Notes under the pieces: model-generated
What the model was told of the DNA's origin: nothing
The model's database searches: none
What the model saw: only the letters and a program-made list of their open reading frames with translations
Part shown: positions 35,840-42,796 of the stretch, in pieces
How positions within the stretch are numbered: the stretch's first letter is position 1
Layout: every line of letters begins with the position of its first letter
NCBI GenBank assembly: GCA_044226395.1
Contig: JBGAHD010000005.1
Coordinates: 310,001-374,000 of the forward strand
Length of the DNA: 64,000 nt
Source: JBGAHD01 sp044226395
GTDB lineage: Bacteria; Pseudomonadota; Gammaproteobacteria; Xanthomonadales; Ahniellaceae
Direction of reading: 5' to 3'
Position numbers and translations under genes: made by a program

Positions 35840-36948
35840 CGCGCGGCTCCGAGCGCGTCATACACGGCGAGCGTCGCTGCTTGCATGGCGTCGAGGCGAT
35901 AGCTGTCGAACGGCGCGACGGCCGGCCGCTCGCGCAGCACGCGCGCGAGGGTGTCGGCGAGCGCGTCGACATCGCCCGTGGCCGTGGCGCCGTCGGGAAA
36001 GAGTTCTCGCAGCAACTCACCTACGCCGCCATGCGCGTAGCCCACGACCGGCGTGCCGATGGCCAGCGCTTCGACCACGGTGCGGCCGAAGGACTCGGGC
36101 TTGGCCGAAACTTGCAGCACTACGTCGGCACGCGCATAGGCTTCGCGCACGTCGGCGCGCGCGGCGTCGATCACCACGCGCACGGCCACGCCGCGGTCGG
36201 CGGCCAAGCGTTCGAGTTCCTCGACGTAACGCTCGCGTCCGGGTTCGCGCGCGCCGAGCAACCACAGACCGGCCTCGAGACCATGACGTTCACGCAGACG
36301 CGCGAGCGCGACGATGGCATCGGCATGACCTTTCAGGCGCGTGCCGCGGCCGGGCAACAGCACCAGCGGACGACCGTGCAGCGAAGGTCGCTCGCTCGCG
36401 AAGCGAGCCAGCCACTCGTCCGAAGGGCGAAGACCACGCGCGAAGACTTCGCGATCGATGCCGCGCGGAATGACGACGAGTCGCGCCGGATCGACGTTCG
36501 GATAGTGCGCGCGCACGTAGTCACGCACCGCGTTCGAGACACAGATCACGCGCTCGCCGCTCGTGAGAATGGCGCTGTAGCGCCCCGGCGAGTTCAAGCC
36601 ATGCACGGTCGTGACCCAATGCGGACGCGGCCGCAAGCCGCGCAGCGCATGCCACGCGATCCACGCGGGCAGTCGCGAGCGCGCGTGCACGATGTCGGGG
36701 CGCAGTTCGCGCAGCAGACGACGCAGGGTGAACACGCGTAGCAAGGTGAACAGGGATTTGCGGCCCAGATCGAGCGTGACGTGGGTCGCGCCCGCGCGCT
36801 CGACCGCCTCGACCCAACGACCGCCGGCCGAGATCACCACGGCGCGATGGCCCGCGGCCACCAGCGCGCTGGCGATTTCGACAGTGGAGCGCTCGGCGCC
36901 GCCGGTATCCAGGCGCGGCACCAGTTGCACCACGGTCAGCGCGCCCAA
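35836..36948 (-). CDS. GT4 glycosyltransferase
   Basis: The 370 residues have a GT-B fold. The N-terminal glycine motif is LVPRLDTGGAERSTVEIASA, the middle holds PHWVTTVHGLNS and VIPRGID, and the donor-binding domain carries LLPGRGTRLKGHADAI and a C-terminal EX7E region (KPESFGRTVVEALAIGTPVV). It probably adds a sugar to LPS core or O-antigen. It is followed by the ligase gene with a four-base overlap, and the CHCC zinc-protein gene is 36 bases upstream on the same strand. The donor sugar is unknown. Confidence 0.9.
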   Translation of the reverse strand: MGALTVVQLVPRLDTGGAERSTVEIASALVAAGHRAVVISAGGRWVEAVERAGATHVTLDLGRKSLFTLLRVFTLRRLLRELRPDIVHARSRLPAWIAWHALRGLRPRPHWVTTVHGLNSPGRYSAILTSGERVICVSNAVRDYVRAHYPNVDPARLVVIPRGIDREVFARGLRPSDEWLARFASERPSLHGRPLVLLPGRGTRLKGHADAIVALARLRERHGLEAGLWLLGAREPGRERYVEELERLAADRGVAVRVVIDAARADVREAYARADVVLQVSAKPESFGRTVVEALAIGTPVVGYAHGGVGELLRELFPDGATATGDVDALADTLARVLRERPAVAPFDSYRLDAMQAATLAVYDALGAAR

Positions 36949-36984
36949 TCGAGGCCTCCGCGGCCGTGGCGCCCGGGCCGCAGG

Positions 36985-37191
36985 CTAAGCCTGCAGCACG
37001 TACTCGGCGCCGCAATACGGGCACTTGGCGTGCCCGGTCTCTTCCACCGGCAGATAGACGCGCGGATGCGAGTTCCACAGCGACATGCCCGGCATCGGGC
37101 ACGACAGCGGCAGATCGGCGCGCGTGACGGTGTAGCGGTTCTCCGCGTTCGCGGGAATGGCTTTCGCCGCGGCGGGATTGGGCTTGGACAT
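36985..37191 (-). CDS. Zinc-finger CHCC-domain protein
   Basis: The protein has 68 residues. The four zinc ligands are Cys31, His42, Cys57 and Cys60 (LSCPMPG, WNSHPRVYLP, AKCPYCGAEY), the zf-CHCC pattern also found in mitochondrial complex I subunit NDUFS6. Proteobacterial members are small and of unknown job. It is the first gene of the minus-strand operon that continues with GT4, ligase and GT2; this neighbour pair is common in Xanthomonadales. The ATG was chosen as the short form that gives the family's normal length. Confidence 0.92.
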   Translation of the reverse strand: MSKPNPAAAKAIPANAENRYTVTRADLPLSCPMPGMSLWNSHPRVYLPVEETGHAKCPYCGAEYVLQA

Positions 37192-37275
37192 GGCGGTACC
37201 CCTCGGGTTTGCCCGGCATTTTACGCATGCGGAGCGCGCCGGGGGAATCGGCGCGCGCGCGCGGGCGGACGGGCC

Positions 37276-37303
37276 TTGACCGAACGCGCCAAGCGCGCAT
37301 AGT
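37276..37303 (+). promoter_or_regulatory. Probable promoter of the TfoX-N gene
   Basis: TTGACC and CATAGT are separated by 16 bases, and the ATG follows 27 bases later. The -35 is close to consensus and the -10 is fair. Confidence 0.5.
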
Positions 37304-37330
37304 GGCGACCCGACTTCCGCGAGTATTCGC

Positions 37331-37816
37331 ATGGCCGCGACCCGCTCCCCCGACCCGCGCGACGAGCGCGCGCTCGAACTGGCCGAACGCATCGAAGGCC
37401 TGGGGCCGGTCACGGTGGGCCGCTTCTTCGGTGGATCAGGGCTGAAGGCGCGGGGCGTGCAATTCGGCTTCGTGATCGAAGGCACGTTGTACTTGCGCAC
37501 CGACGAGGCCATGCGCGCCGCGCTCGAGCCGCTCGGCGCCACGCCCTTCGTCTACGACAAGCGACCGCGCAAGGTCACGGTGTCGACCTACTTCGCCTTG
37601 CCTGATGAATGCATCGACGACGCGCGCGAGTTGTCGCGCTGGGCGCGTCTGGCGTGGCACGCGATGAGCGCGCATCAGGCCAGTCAATCGCGTGTCGCGC
37701 CCAAGCCGCCGCGCGCGAGTCGGCCGGCGAAGACGGCCTCGTCGAAGCGCTCGGCGAAGTCGTCGAATGCGTCGACATTGCGTCGAAGCACCAAGGCGCC
37801 GAGCAAGCGCCGCTAG
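37331..37816 (+). CDS. TfoX/Sxy N-terminal-domain protein with a basic tail
   Basis: The protein has 161 residues. Residues about 10-105 match the TfoX_N fold: LAERIEGLGPVTVGRFFGGS, GVQFGFVIEGTLYLRTDEAM and a late PFVYDKRPRKVTVSTYFALPDE. The last 45 residues are Lys/Arg/Ser/Pro-rich, a probable nucleic-acid-binding tail. Canonical Sxy joins this domain to a TfoX_C helix-hairpin-helix domain, which is missing here and occurs alone in the gene at 46030. A role in competence or CRP-linked regulation is possible but unproven. Confidence 0.85.
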   Translation: MAATRSPDPRDERALELAERIEGLGPVTVGRFFGGSGLKARGVQFGFVIEGTLYLRTDEAMRAALEPLGATPFVYDKRPRKVTVSTYFALPDECIDDARELSRWARLAWHAMSAHQASQSRVAPKPPRASRPAKTASSKRSAKSSNASTLRRSTKAPSKRR

Positions 37817-37909
37817 ATCTGTCGCGACGTCATCGCCAGCAACGGCGCCGATTCGTCCACGCGGCTCTTAGCCATCGTCAGCGCCGCTTCGACCACGCCG
37901 ATCTCGACC

Positions 37910-38548
37910 TCACGCGCGTCGCCGCGGTCGCGCCATCGAGGCGACCGGCGCGTGCGCGCGCAAGTCCAGCACGGTGATATGACGACGCGCCGACGCTAAC
38001 GCGCGCGCCACCAGCAGACGCACTTCGGTGAGCGCGCGCAGGGACACGGCATCCTCGAACTGGGCGCGCAGTTCGGCTTGCATCATGGGATCGGCCAGCG
38101 CCATCGCGGCGGCGGAAGTCCGGCCTGACGCCTGCGCCGGACGTGTGACCTCGAGCGCGCGCGCGATCGCCTGACGCGCGATCGTCGCCGCTTCCGTGCC
38201 CGCGACCGGCTGATGCCGATTCATCGCGCTCAAGCAGATCAAGGCGACATCGCGCGCGGCCTTGGCCCAGACGAAGGCCGCGGTGTCGCGCGGCGCGCTC
38301 GGCCATTCGGCCGCGGCCCGCGCGCGCAGGCCTTCGAGATCGGGCGGCATGACCGAGGTTTCCAGCCATTCCCACACGGTGTCGACCGCCACGCGCGGCA
38401 CGATCGGTCGCTCGTAACCGCGCTCGACCAGCACCAGCTTGGCCACCGCGAGCACGCGCTCGGCGCACAACAGCATGAAGGCCACGCGCTTCCACGCCGG
38501 CATCGCCAGCAGAAGATCCGTCAGCTTGAGTCGATCGCCCGGCGACAT
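37910..38548 (-). CDS. DUF416 (YjaG-like) protein, probable
   Basis: The protein has 212 residues, all helical. It resembles the YjaG pattern at several points: MPAWKRVAFMLLCAERVL near the start, VDTVWEWLET, then ARDVALICLSAMNRH and a late MMQAELRAQFEDAVSLRALT. The match is by eye and is moderate. The function of the family is unknown; some members are immunity-like. The last 20 residues are Arg-rich. A 23-bp near-perfect palindrome lies about 90 bases upstream of the start and may be its operator. Confidence 0.55.
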   Translation of the reverse strand: MSPGDRLKLTDLLLAMPAWKRVAFMLLCAERVLAVAKLVLVERGYERPIVPRVAVDTVWEWLETSVMPPDLEGLRARAAAEWPSAPRDTAAFVWAKAARDVALICLSAMNRHQPVAGTEAATIARQAIARALEVTRPAQASGRTSAAAMALADPMMQAELRAQFEDAVSLRALTEVRLLVARALASARRHITVLDLRAHAPVASMARPRRRA

Positions 38549-38879
38549 GAAGACCTCGACGCGTCCCTGTCAGGAAAGAGGCGTCGAGTGTAGGGACCGC
38601 GGTGGGTCTTGCCAGCCACGCGCGGGCCACGCGCGATCTGTTCACGGCGTGAACAGATTCGAGTTTGACGTTGCGGATGTGCTCAAGTCACGACGTAAGT
38701 TTACGCTCGCGGGCCATCGGCCTCGCGCGGACGGGCACGCATCTACGATCGAGGATTGCCAAAGTTGCGCCCGCGAGCGCGCAACGAGGATTCCGAGTCG
38801 CCGATCCCAGCCGATCAACGGCGGCAGTCGGCGGACGGATGCGCCGAGCGCGAGCGCGCGGCGGCGCGGGGTTCGCGCC
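38549..38879. other. 331-bp gap with no supported gene
   Basis: Apart from the palindrome listed separately, nothing convincing is seen. Short open frames here have no domain and skewed composition. Confidence 0.5.
38636..38658. promoter_or_regulatory. Perfect inverted repeat, probable operator
   Basis: ATCTGTTCAC and GTGAACAGAT are perfect 10-base arms separated by GGC. Its outer bases CTGT and ACAG are 11 apart, too far for a LexA box (8). It probably binds a dimeric regulator that controls the DUF416-like gene at 37910-38548. Confidence 0.6.
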
Positions 38880-39587
38880 TCAGGGCGGCAGATCGAACAG
38901 CAGCACGTCGGCCAGCGCGTCGGATGCTCCGACACAACGCACCAGCGATTCGCGCGTGATCGCCGCGCCATCGCCGGCCGCGAGCGTGTGCTCGCCCAGC
39001 GTCACCGCGCCGGCGGCCACGTGGACATAGGCCAGGCGTCCCGCGCCGATCGCCAGCTCGACCGCTTCGCCTCGCGCGAGCAGGGTCGTGTGGACGAAGG
39101 CGTCCTGACGCAAGGGAATGGGACTGCCGTGTTCGGGCGACGCGGCGAGCAAGCTCAAGCGGCCGCGACGCTGGGCCTGATCGAGCGTCGCTTGCGCGTA
39201 CGCGGGCGGAATGCCGTCCTGATCGGGCTCGATCCAGATTTGCAGAAAGTGCACGGGCTCGACCGACGAGCCATTGAACTCGCTGTGCTCCACGCCCGTG
39301 CCCGCGCTCATCTTCTGCGCGTCGCCGGCGCGGATCACGCCGAGATTGCCCATGGAATCCTGATGACGCAGTTCGCCGGAGATCACATAGGTCAGGATCT
39401 CCATATCCGCGTGCCCGTGACGGCCGAAGCCGCGGCCGGGTTCGACGCGATCGTCGTTGATCACGCGCAAGGGACCGAAGCCCATGTTGGCGGGGTCGCG
39501 ATAACCGCCGAAGGCGAAGCTGTGCCAGCTGTCGAGCCAGTCGAGTCGCGTGTGGCCGCGCGCGGCGGCGGGTCGAAACTGGATCAT
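38880..39587 (-). CDS. Pirin-family protein (YhhW-like)
   Basis: The protein has 235 residues and a bicupin. The N-terminal cupin carries the metal ligands (RVEPGRGFGRHGHADMEILT, then EHSEF), matching His-His-His/Glu of pirins. The opening TRLDWLDSWHSFAFGGYRD and MGFGPLRVINDD are family signatures. Members act as quercetinases or redox-related metal proteins in the cytoplasm; which applies here is not known. GGAGGG precedes the start. The YceI gene lies 58 bases upstream on the same strand, so the two may be co-transcribed. Confidence 0.93.
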   Translation of the reverse strand: MIQFRPAAARGHTRLDWLDSWHSFAFGGYRDPANMGFGPLRVINDDRVEPGRGFGRHGHADMEILTYVISGELRHQDSMGNLGVIRAGDAQKMSAGTGVEHSEFNGSSVEPVHFLQIWIEPDQDGIPPAYAQATLDQAQRRGRLSLLAASPEHGSPIPLRQDAFVHTTLLARGEAVELAIGAGRLAYVHVAAGAVTLGEHTLAAGDGAAITRESLVRCVGASDALADVLLFDLPP

Positions 39588-39645
39588 GGCTCCCTCCGGA
39601 AGAAGCGCGCGACGAGCACCGTCGCGCGCCGTGTTGCGAAACGAC

Positions 39646-40212
39646 TTACTGCGCCTTGAGCAGCTCGGTCGAGATCGTGATGCGCACGTCGTCGCTCACC
39701 GCCGGGGCATAAGCACCGACGCCGAAATCGCTGCGCTTGACCGTGAGGCTGGCGTCGAAGCCGGCCGCCGGCATCTTCGCCATCGGATGCTGACCGATGT
39801 TGTTGATGGTGACGTCGAGCACCACCGGCTTGGTCACGCCGTGGATGGTCAGATCGCCATGCACCTTCAGCGCCTTGTCACCGGCCTTGACCACCTTGGT
39901 GCTCTTGAACGTGGCTTCCGGGAACTTGCCGGCATCGAAGAAATCCGGGCTCTTGAGATGCTCGTCGAGCTTGGCCACGCCGGTGTCGAGGGCCGACAGC
40001 GGAATGGTGACCGAGACCGAGGACTTGGTCAGATCGGCCGTGTCCAGCTGCACCTCGCCGGTGAAGCTGTCGAAGCCCGCGGTCATGTTGGAGAAACCCA
40101 GATGGTTCCAGCCAAAACGAATCTGGCTGTGACCGGGCTCGAAGTTGTACTTGTCGGCCGCCGAGGCCGAAAACGCCAGCAGCAGCGCCGCCGCGAAGAT
40201 CGTCTTACGCAT
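39646..40212 (-). CDS. Periplasmic YceI-family protein
   Basis: The protein has 188 residues with a signal peptide (RKTIFAAALLLAFSASAA). The mature part is the lipocalin-like YceI barrel: YNFEPGHSQIRFGWNHLGFS, VQLDTADL, DEHLKSPDFFDAGKFPEATF and TIHGVTKPVVLDV. Such proteins bind isoprenoids or similar lipids in the periplasm. The ATG with GAGGGG upstream was chosen over an upstream in-frame start, since the signal peptide begins there. It precedes the pirin gene on the same strand. Confidence 0.95.
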   Translation of the reverse strand: MRKTIFAAALLLAFSASAADKYNFEPGHSQIRFGWNHLGFSNMTAGFDSFTGEVQLDTADLTKSSVSVTIPLSALDTGVAKLDEHLKSPDFFDAGKFPEATFKSTKVVKAGDKALKVHGDLTIHGVTKPVVLDVTINNIGQHPMAKMPAAGFDASLTVKRSDFGVGAYAPAVSDDVRITISTELLKAQ

Positions 40213-40253
40213 GAAATCCCCTCCTGGGTGGGATGGATGAAACCGCATCGCGC

Positions 40254-40868
40254 TCATTCGATGCGGGTGGCTTCCTCGAACGACAGTCGCGGCCCGCGCG
40301 GATGCAACACCGCCGGATTGCCGTAACCGAGATTGATCAGAAAATTCGATTTCCACGAAGTGCCAGCAAAAAAGGCCTCATCGACCTTGGCATTGTCGAA
40401 GCCCGACATCGGCCCGCAATCGAGACCCAGCGAACGCGCGGCCAGAATCATGTAACCGCCTTGCAGCGAGCCATTGCGCATCGCCGCCGTGGCGATGGCC
40501 TGGGGCTTGCCGACGAACCAGCTGCGCGCGTCGGTGTAGGGAAACAGATACGGCAGGCGCTCGTAGAACTCATGATCGTTGGCGACGATGACGGTCACCG
40601 GCGCGGCCATGGTCTGAGCGACATTGCCGGCGTCGAGACAATCGCGCAGCTTGGCCTTGGCCTCGGGCGAACGCACGAAGACGAAACGCGCGGGCGAGCA
40701 ATTGGCGCTGGTCGGCGCGAGCTTGACCAGGTCGTACAGGGCGCGCAGTTGCTCGTCGGTCACCGGACGATCCAGCCAGGCCGAGGCCGAACCGCGGAAC
40801 GTGCGCGCGGCGCGAAACACTTGATCGAGAGCCGAAGCGTTCAGCGGTTGATCGAGGGGTGCGGCCAC
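40254..40868 (-). CDS. RutE/HadB-like nitroreductase-family flavoprotein
   Basis: The 204 residues resemble E. coli RutE at many points: VFRAARTFRGSASAWLDRPV, LAPTSANCSPARFVFVRS, APVTVIVANDHEFYERLPYL, FPYTDARSWF and GPMSGFDNAKVDEAFFAGTS with INLGYG. RutE reduces malonic semialdehyde to 3-hydroxypropionate in uracil breakdown, using FMN. No other rut genes are near, so this copy may serve as a general aldehyde or quinone reductase. A GTG start with GGAG seven bases upstream fits the family's length. It diverges from the ELM1 gene. Confidence 0.88.
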   Translation of the reverse strand: MAAPLDQPLNASALDQVFRAARTFRGSASAWLDRPVTDEQLRALYDLVKLAPTSANCSPARFVFVRSPEAKAKLRDCLDAGNVAQTMAAPVTVIVANDHEFYERLPYLFPYTDARSWFVGKPQAIATAAMRNGSLQGGYMILAARSLGLDCGPMSGFDNAKVDEAFFAGTSWKSNFLINLGYGNPAVLHPRGPRLSFEEATRIE

Positions 40869-40978
40869 GGGCGACTCCAGACATTGCGAGGCGCGCAGTG
40901 TAGCCGCAGCACGCCATGCGATACTGAAGCAAACCTGCAATGCCGCCGTGCACGCGCGCAAGGAACCCGGCCCGCCCC

Positions 40979-41962
40979 ATGTCGTCGCCCGATCACGAGC
41001 CCGTCGCCGAGCCTGCCTGGGTCGTCACCGATGGCGCCGCGGGCAATGAGCGACAGGCCCTGGCCCTCGCTAGGGCCATGGGCCTCAATCCGCGCGTGTT
41101 CCGCGTGCGCCCGTCGCCGCCGTGGTCGTGGTTCGCGCCGCGCTGGCGCTGGGGCGTGGCCCTCGCCGTGGGCCGCGAGTTGCGCGCGGCGCTCGCCGAG
41201 CGCGCGCCACGACTCGTGATCGGTTGCGGCCGCGCCGCGTCCCTGATCACCGCGTGGCTCAAACGTGAACATGGCGTCTACGCGATCCAGATCCTCGACC
41301 CGCGCGCCGACGTCGAGCAATGGGACGTGATCATCATGCCGCGACACGACGGGGGCCTCGCCTATCCGCACGTGCTGCATACCTTGGGCGCGATCAACGA
41401 CATTACGCCCGAAAGTCTGCGCGCCGCGGGCGCGATGTGGTCGCGATTGGCCGAGTTGCCGTCGCCGCGCACGGCCGTTCTGATCGGTGGCAGCACGGCC
41501 GCGCAGACGATCGACGAGGCGTGGTGCGATCACTTGCTCGCGCATCTGGCGCAATGGCAAGCGCGCGAGCCGGGCGCTTTTCTCGTCACGACCTCGCGTC
41601 GCACGGCGCCACGCGTGGTCGCGCGACTGCGCGCGGCGTTCGCGCAATGGCCCGGCCTGTTTTGGGCGCCGGGCGATGCGGGCGACAATCCGTATCCGGG
41701 CCTGCTCGCGCAGGCGCAACGCATCGTGGTCTCGCCCGATTCGGTCAATCTGATGTCCGAGGCCTGCGCCACCGAATTGCCGGTCTTCATCGCCGCGTCG
41801 CGCCCGGTCACGGGCAAGCTCGCGCGCTTCCATGCCGAACTCACGCGCCTGGACCGCGCGCGTCCGCTCGGCGATGCGCCCGCCACCTGGCGCGTGCGCC
41901 CCATCCAGGAATTGCCCGTGTTGGCAGCCGTGGTGCTCGACCGCTACCAACGAAATCGGTGA
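40979..41962 (+). CDS. ELM1-family protein (mitochondrial-fission ELM1-like)
   Basis: The protein has 327 residues and resembles the bacterial/plant ELM1 family, which has a GT-B-like fold: WVVTDGAAGNERQALALARA at the start, then LVIGCGRAASLITAWLKRE, VYAIQILDPRADVEQWDVII, MPRHDGG, and later RIVVSPDSVNLMSEACATELP. No catalytic role is established; these genes often sit near LPS genes. The ATG gives the family's N-terminus; an in-frame start 13 codons earlier is possible. It diverges from the RutE-like gene. Confidence 0.85.
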   Translation: MSSPDHEPVAEPAWVVTDGAAGNERQALALARAMGLNPRVFRVRPSPPWSWFAPRWRWGVALAVGRELRAALAERAPRLVIGCGRAASLITAWLKREHGVYAIQILDPRADVEQWDVIIMPRHDGGLAYPHVLHTLGAINDITPESLRAAGAMWSRLAELPSPRTAVLIGGSTAAQTIDEAWCDHLLAHLAQWQAREPGAFLVTTSRRTAPRVVARLRAAFAQWPGLFWAPGDAGDNPYPGLLAQAQRIVVSPDSVNLMSEACATELPVFIAASRPVTGKLARFHAELTRLDRARPLGDAPATWRVRPIQELPVLAAVVLDRYQRNR

Positions 41963-41972
41963 TGAGCGGCGC

Positions 41973-42000
41973 TTGTCGCGCGGCCGGTGCTTTCTATACT
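41973..42000 (+). promoter_or_regulatory. Strong candidate promoter
   Basis: TTGTCG and TATACT are separated by 16 bases. The leader to the next ATG would be about 107 bases. The -10 is a near-perfect match to the sigma-70 consensus. Confidence 0.6.
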
Positions 42001-42113
42001 GATTGACACATCGCCCGACGCGCGCGTTCAAGCCCGCGCGCGTCGCGGCCGATGCGTTGAACAAGGACCGAATACGCAGGGACGACGCGAGCCGACACGA
42101 CACGAGGGGCGTC

Positions 42114-42671
42114 ATGACCGAGATCCTCACCGGTCGCACCGCGACCGAACTGTTTCAGGACCTGGTGCGCGAAGGCCAGCAGCGCGCGCACGCCGCGCTC
42201 GACGAAGACACCGAGAGCTACCTCGTCTTCGCCCTGATGCGCCATCTGCGCGACGCGCCCCTGGCGCACCGGATCATGGCGCTGGAATACCTCGAAACCC
42301 TGCTCAACGCTGGCACGCTGCGCGAACAGCAACTGCGCGACGTCGGCGATCGTTGTCTTCTGATCGCCGGCCTCTATCCCGAACTCGCCGAACGCCGCCG
42401 CGTGTCGCTGCGATATTTCGTCGACCTTGGCCAAGTCGCCTACGATCAACTCGCCCATCAAGCGCGCGAAGTCTGGTCGACGCTGTACGCGCACCTGGCG
42501 CGCCGCTTCGCGCAACTGGTGCGCGTACTGATCGAGATTCGCGGCATTTCCGGCGAATGGCAGGGCTTGTCGCTGTTCGATCGTCATGACCTGATCACCG
42601 ACGACCCGATGGCGGCCGAAACCGCGTTTCCGCGCGCGATCGTGGTCGCGGCGAGTCATCGCTCGCAATAA
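42114..42671 (+). CDS. Conserved hypothetical cytoplasmic protein
   Basis: The protein has 185 residues, mainly helical, with no signal peptide or membrane helix. Features are the N-terminal TGRTATELFQDLVREGQQRA, the middle ALMRHLRDAPLAHRIMALEY and a long helix HQAREVWSTLYAHLARRFAQ. I do not recognise a family with known function. GAGGGG lies five bases upstream of the ATG; the frame is open further upstream but without coding character. A strong promoter (TTGTCG-16-TATACT) precedes it, so it is probably expressed alone. Confidence 0.7.
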   Translation: MTEILTGRTATELFQDLVREGQQRAHAALDEDTESYLVFALMRHLRDAPLAHRIMALEYLETLLNAGTLREQQLRDVGDRCLLIAGLYPELAERRRVSLRYFVDLGQVAYDQLAHQAREVWSTLYAHLARRFAQLVRVLIEIRGISGEWQGLSLFDRHDLITDDPMAAETAFPRAIVVAASHRSQ

Positions 42672-42701
42672 GCGCGACGCGCGCGTTCGCGTTTGGTTGC
42701 A

Positions 42702-42721
42702 AATTCGCGACGACGCGAATT
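42702..42721. repeat. Perfect inverted repeat upstream of the S9 peptidase gene
   Basis: AATTCGCG and CGCGAATT flank ACGA. It lies 75 bases before the peptidase ATG and 30 after the previous stop. It may end the upstream transcript or act as an operator; a possible -10 TAGAGT follows at 42,751. Confidence 0.4.
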
Positions 42722-42796
42722 CGATGCTGCGCGCGTTAGCGCGAGCCTGATAGAGTCCGGCGTCACCTCATTCGAGCCGTCACGGACTGACCTGTC

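Noticed and set aside
38636..38658. LexA box
   Set aside because: CTGT and ACAG are 11 bases apart, not the 8 of the gammaproteobacterial SOS box, and the neighbours are not SOS genes.
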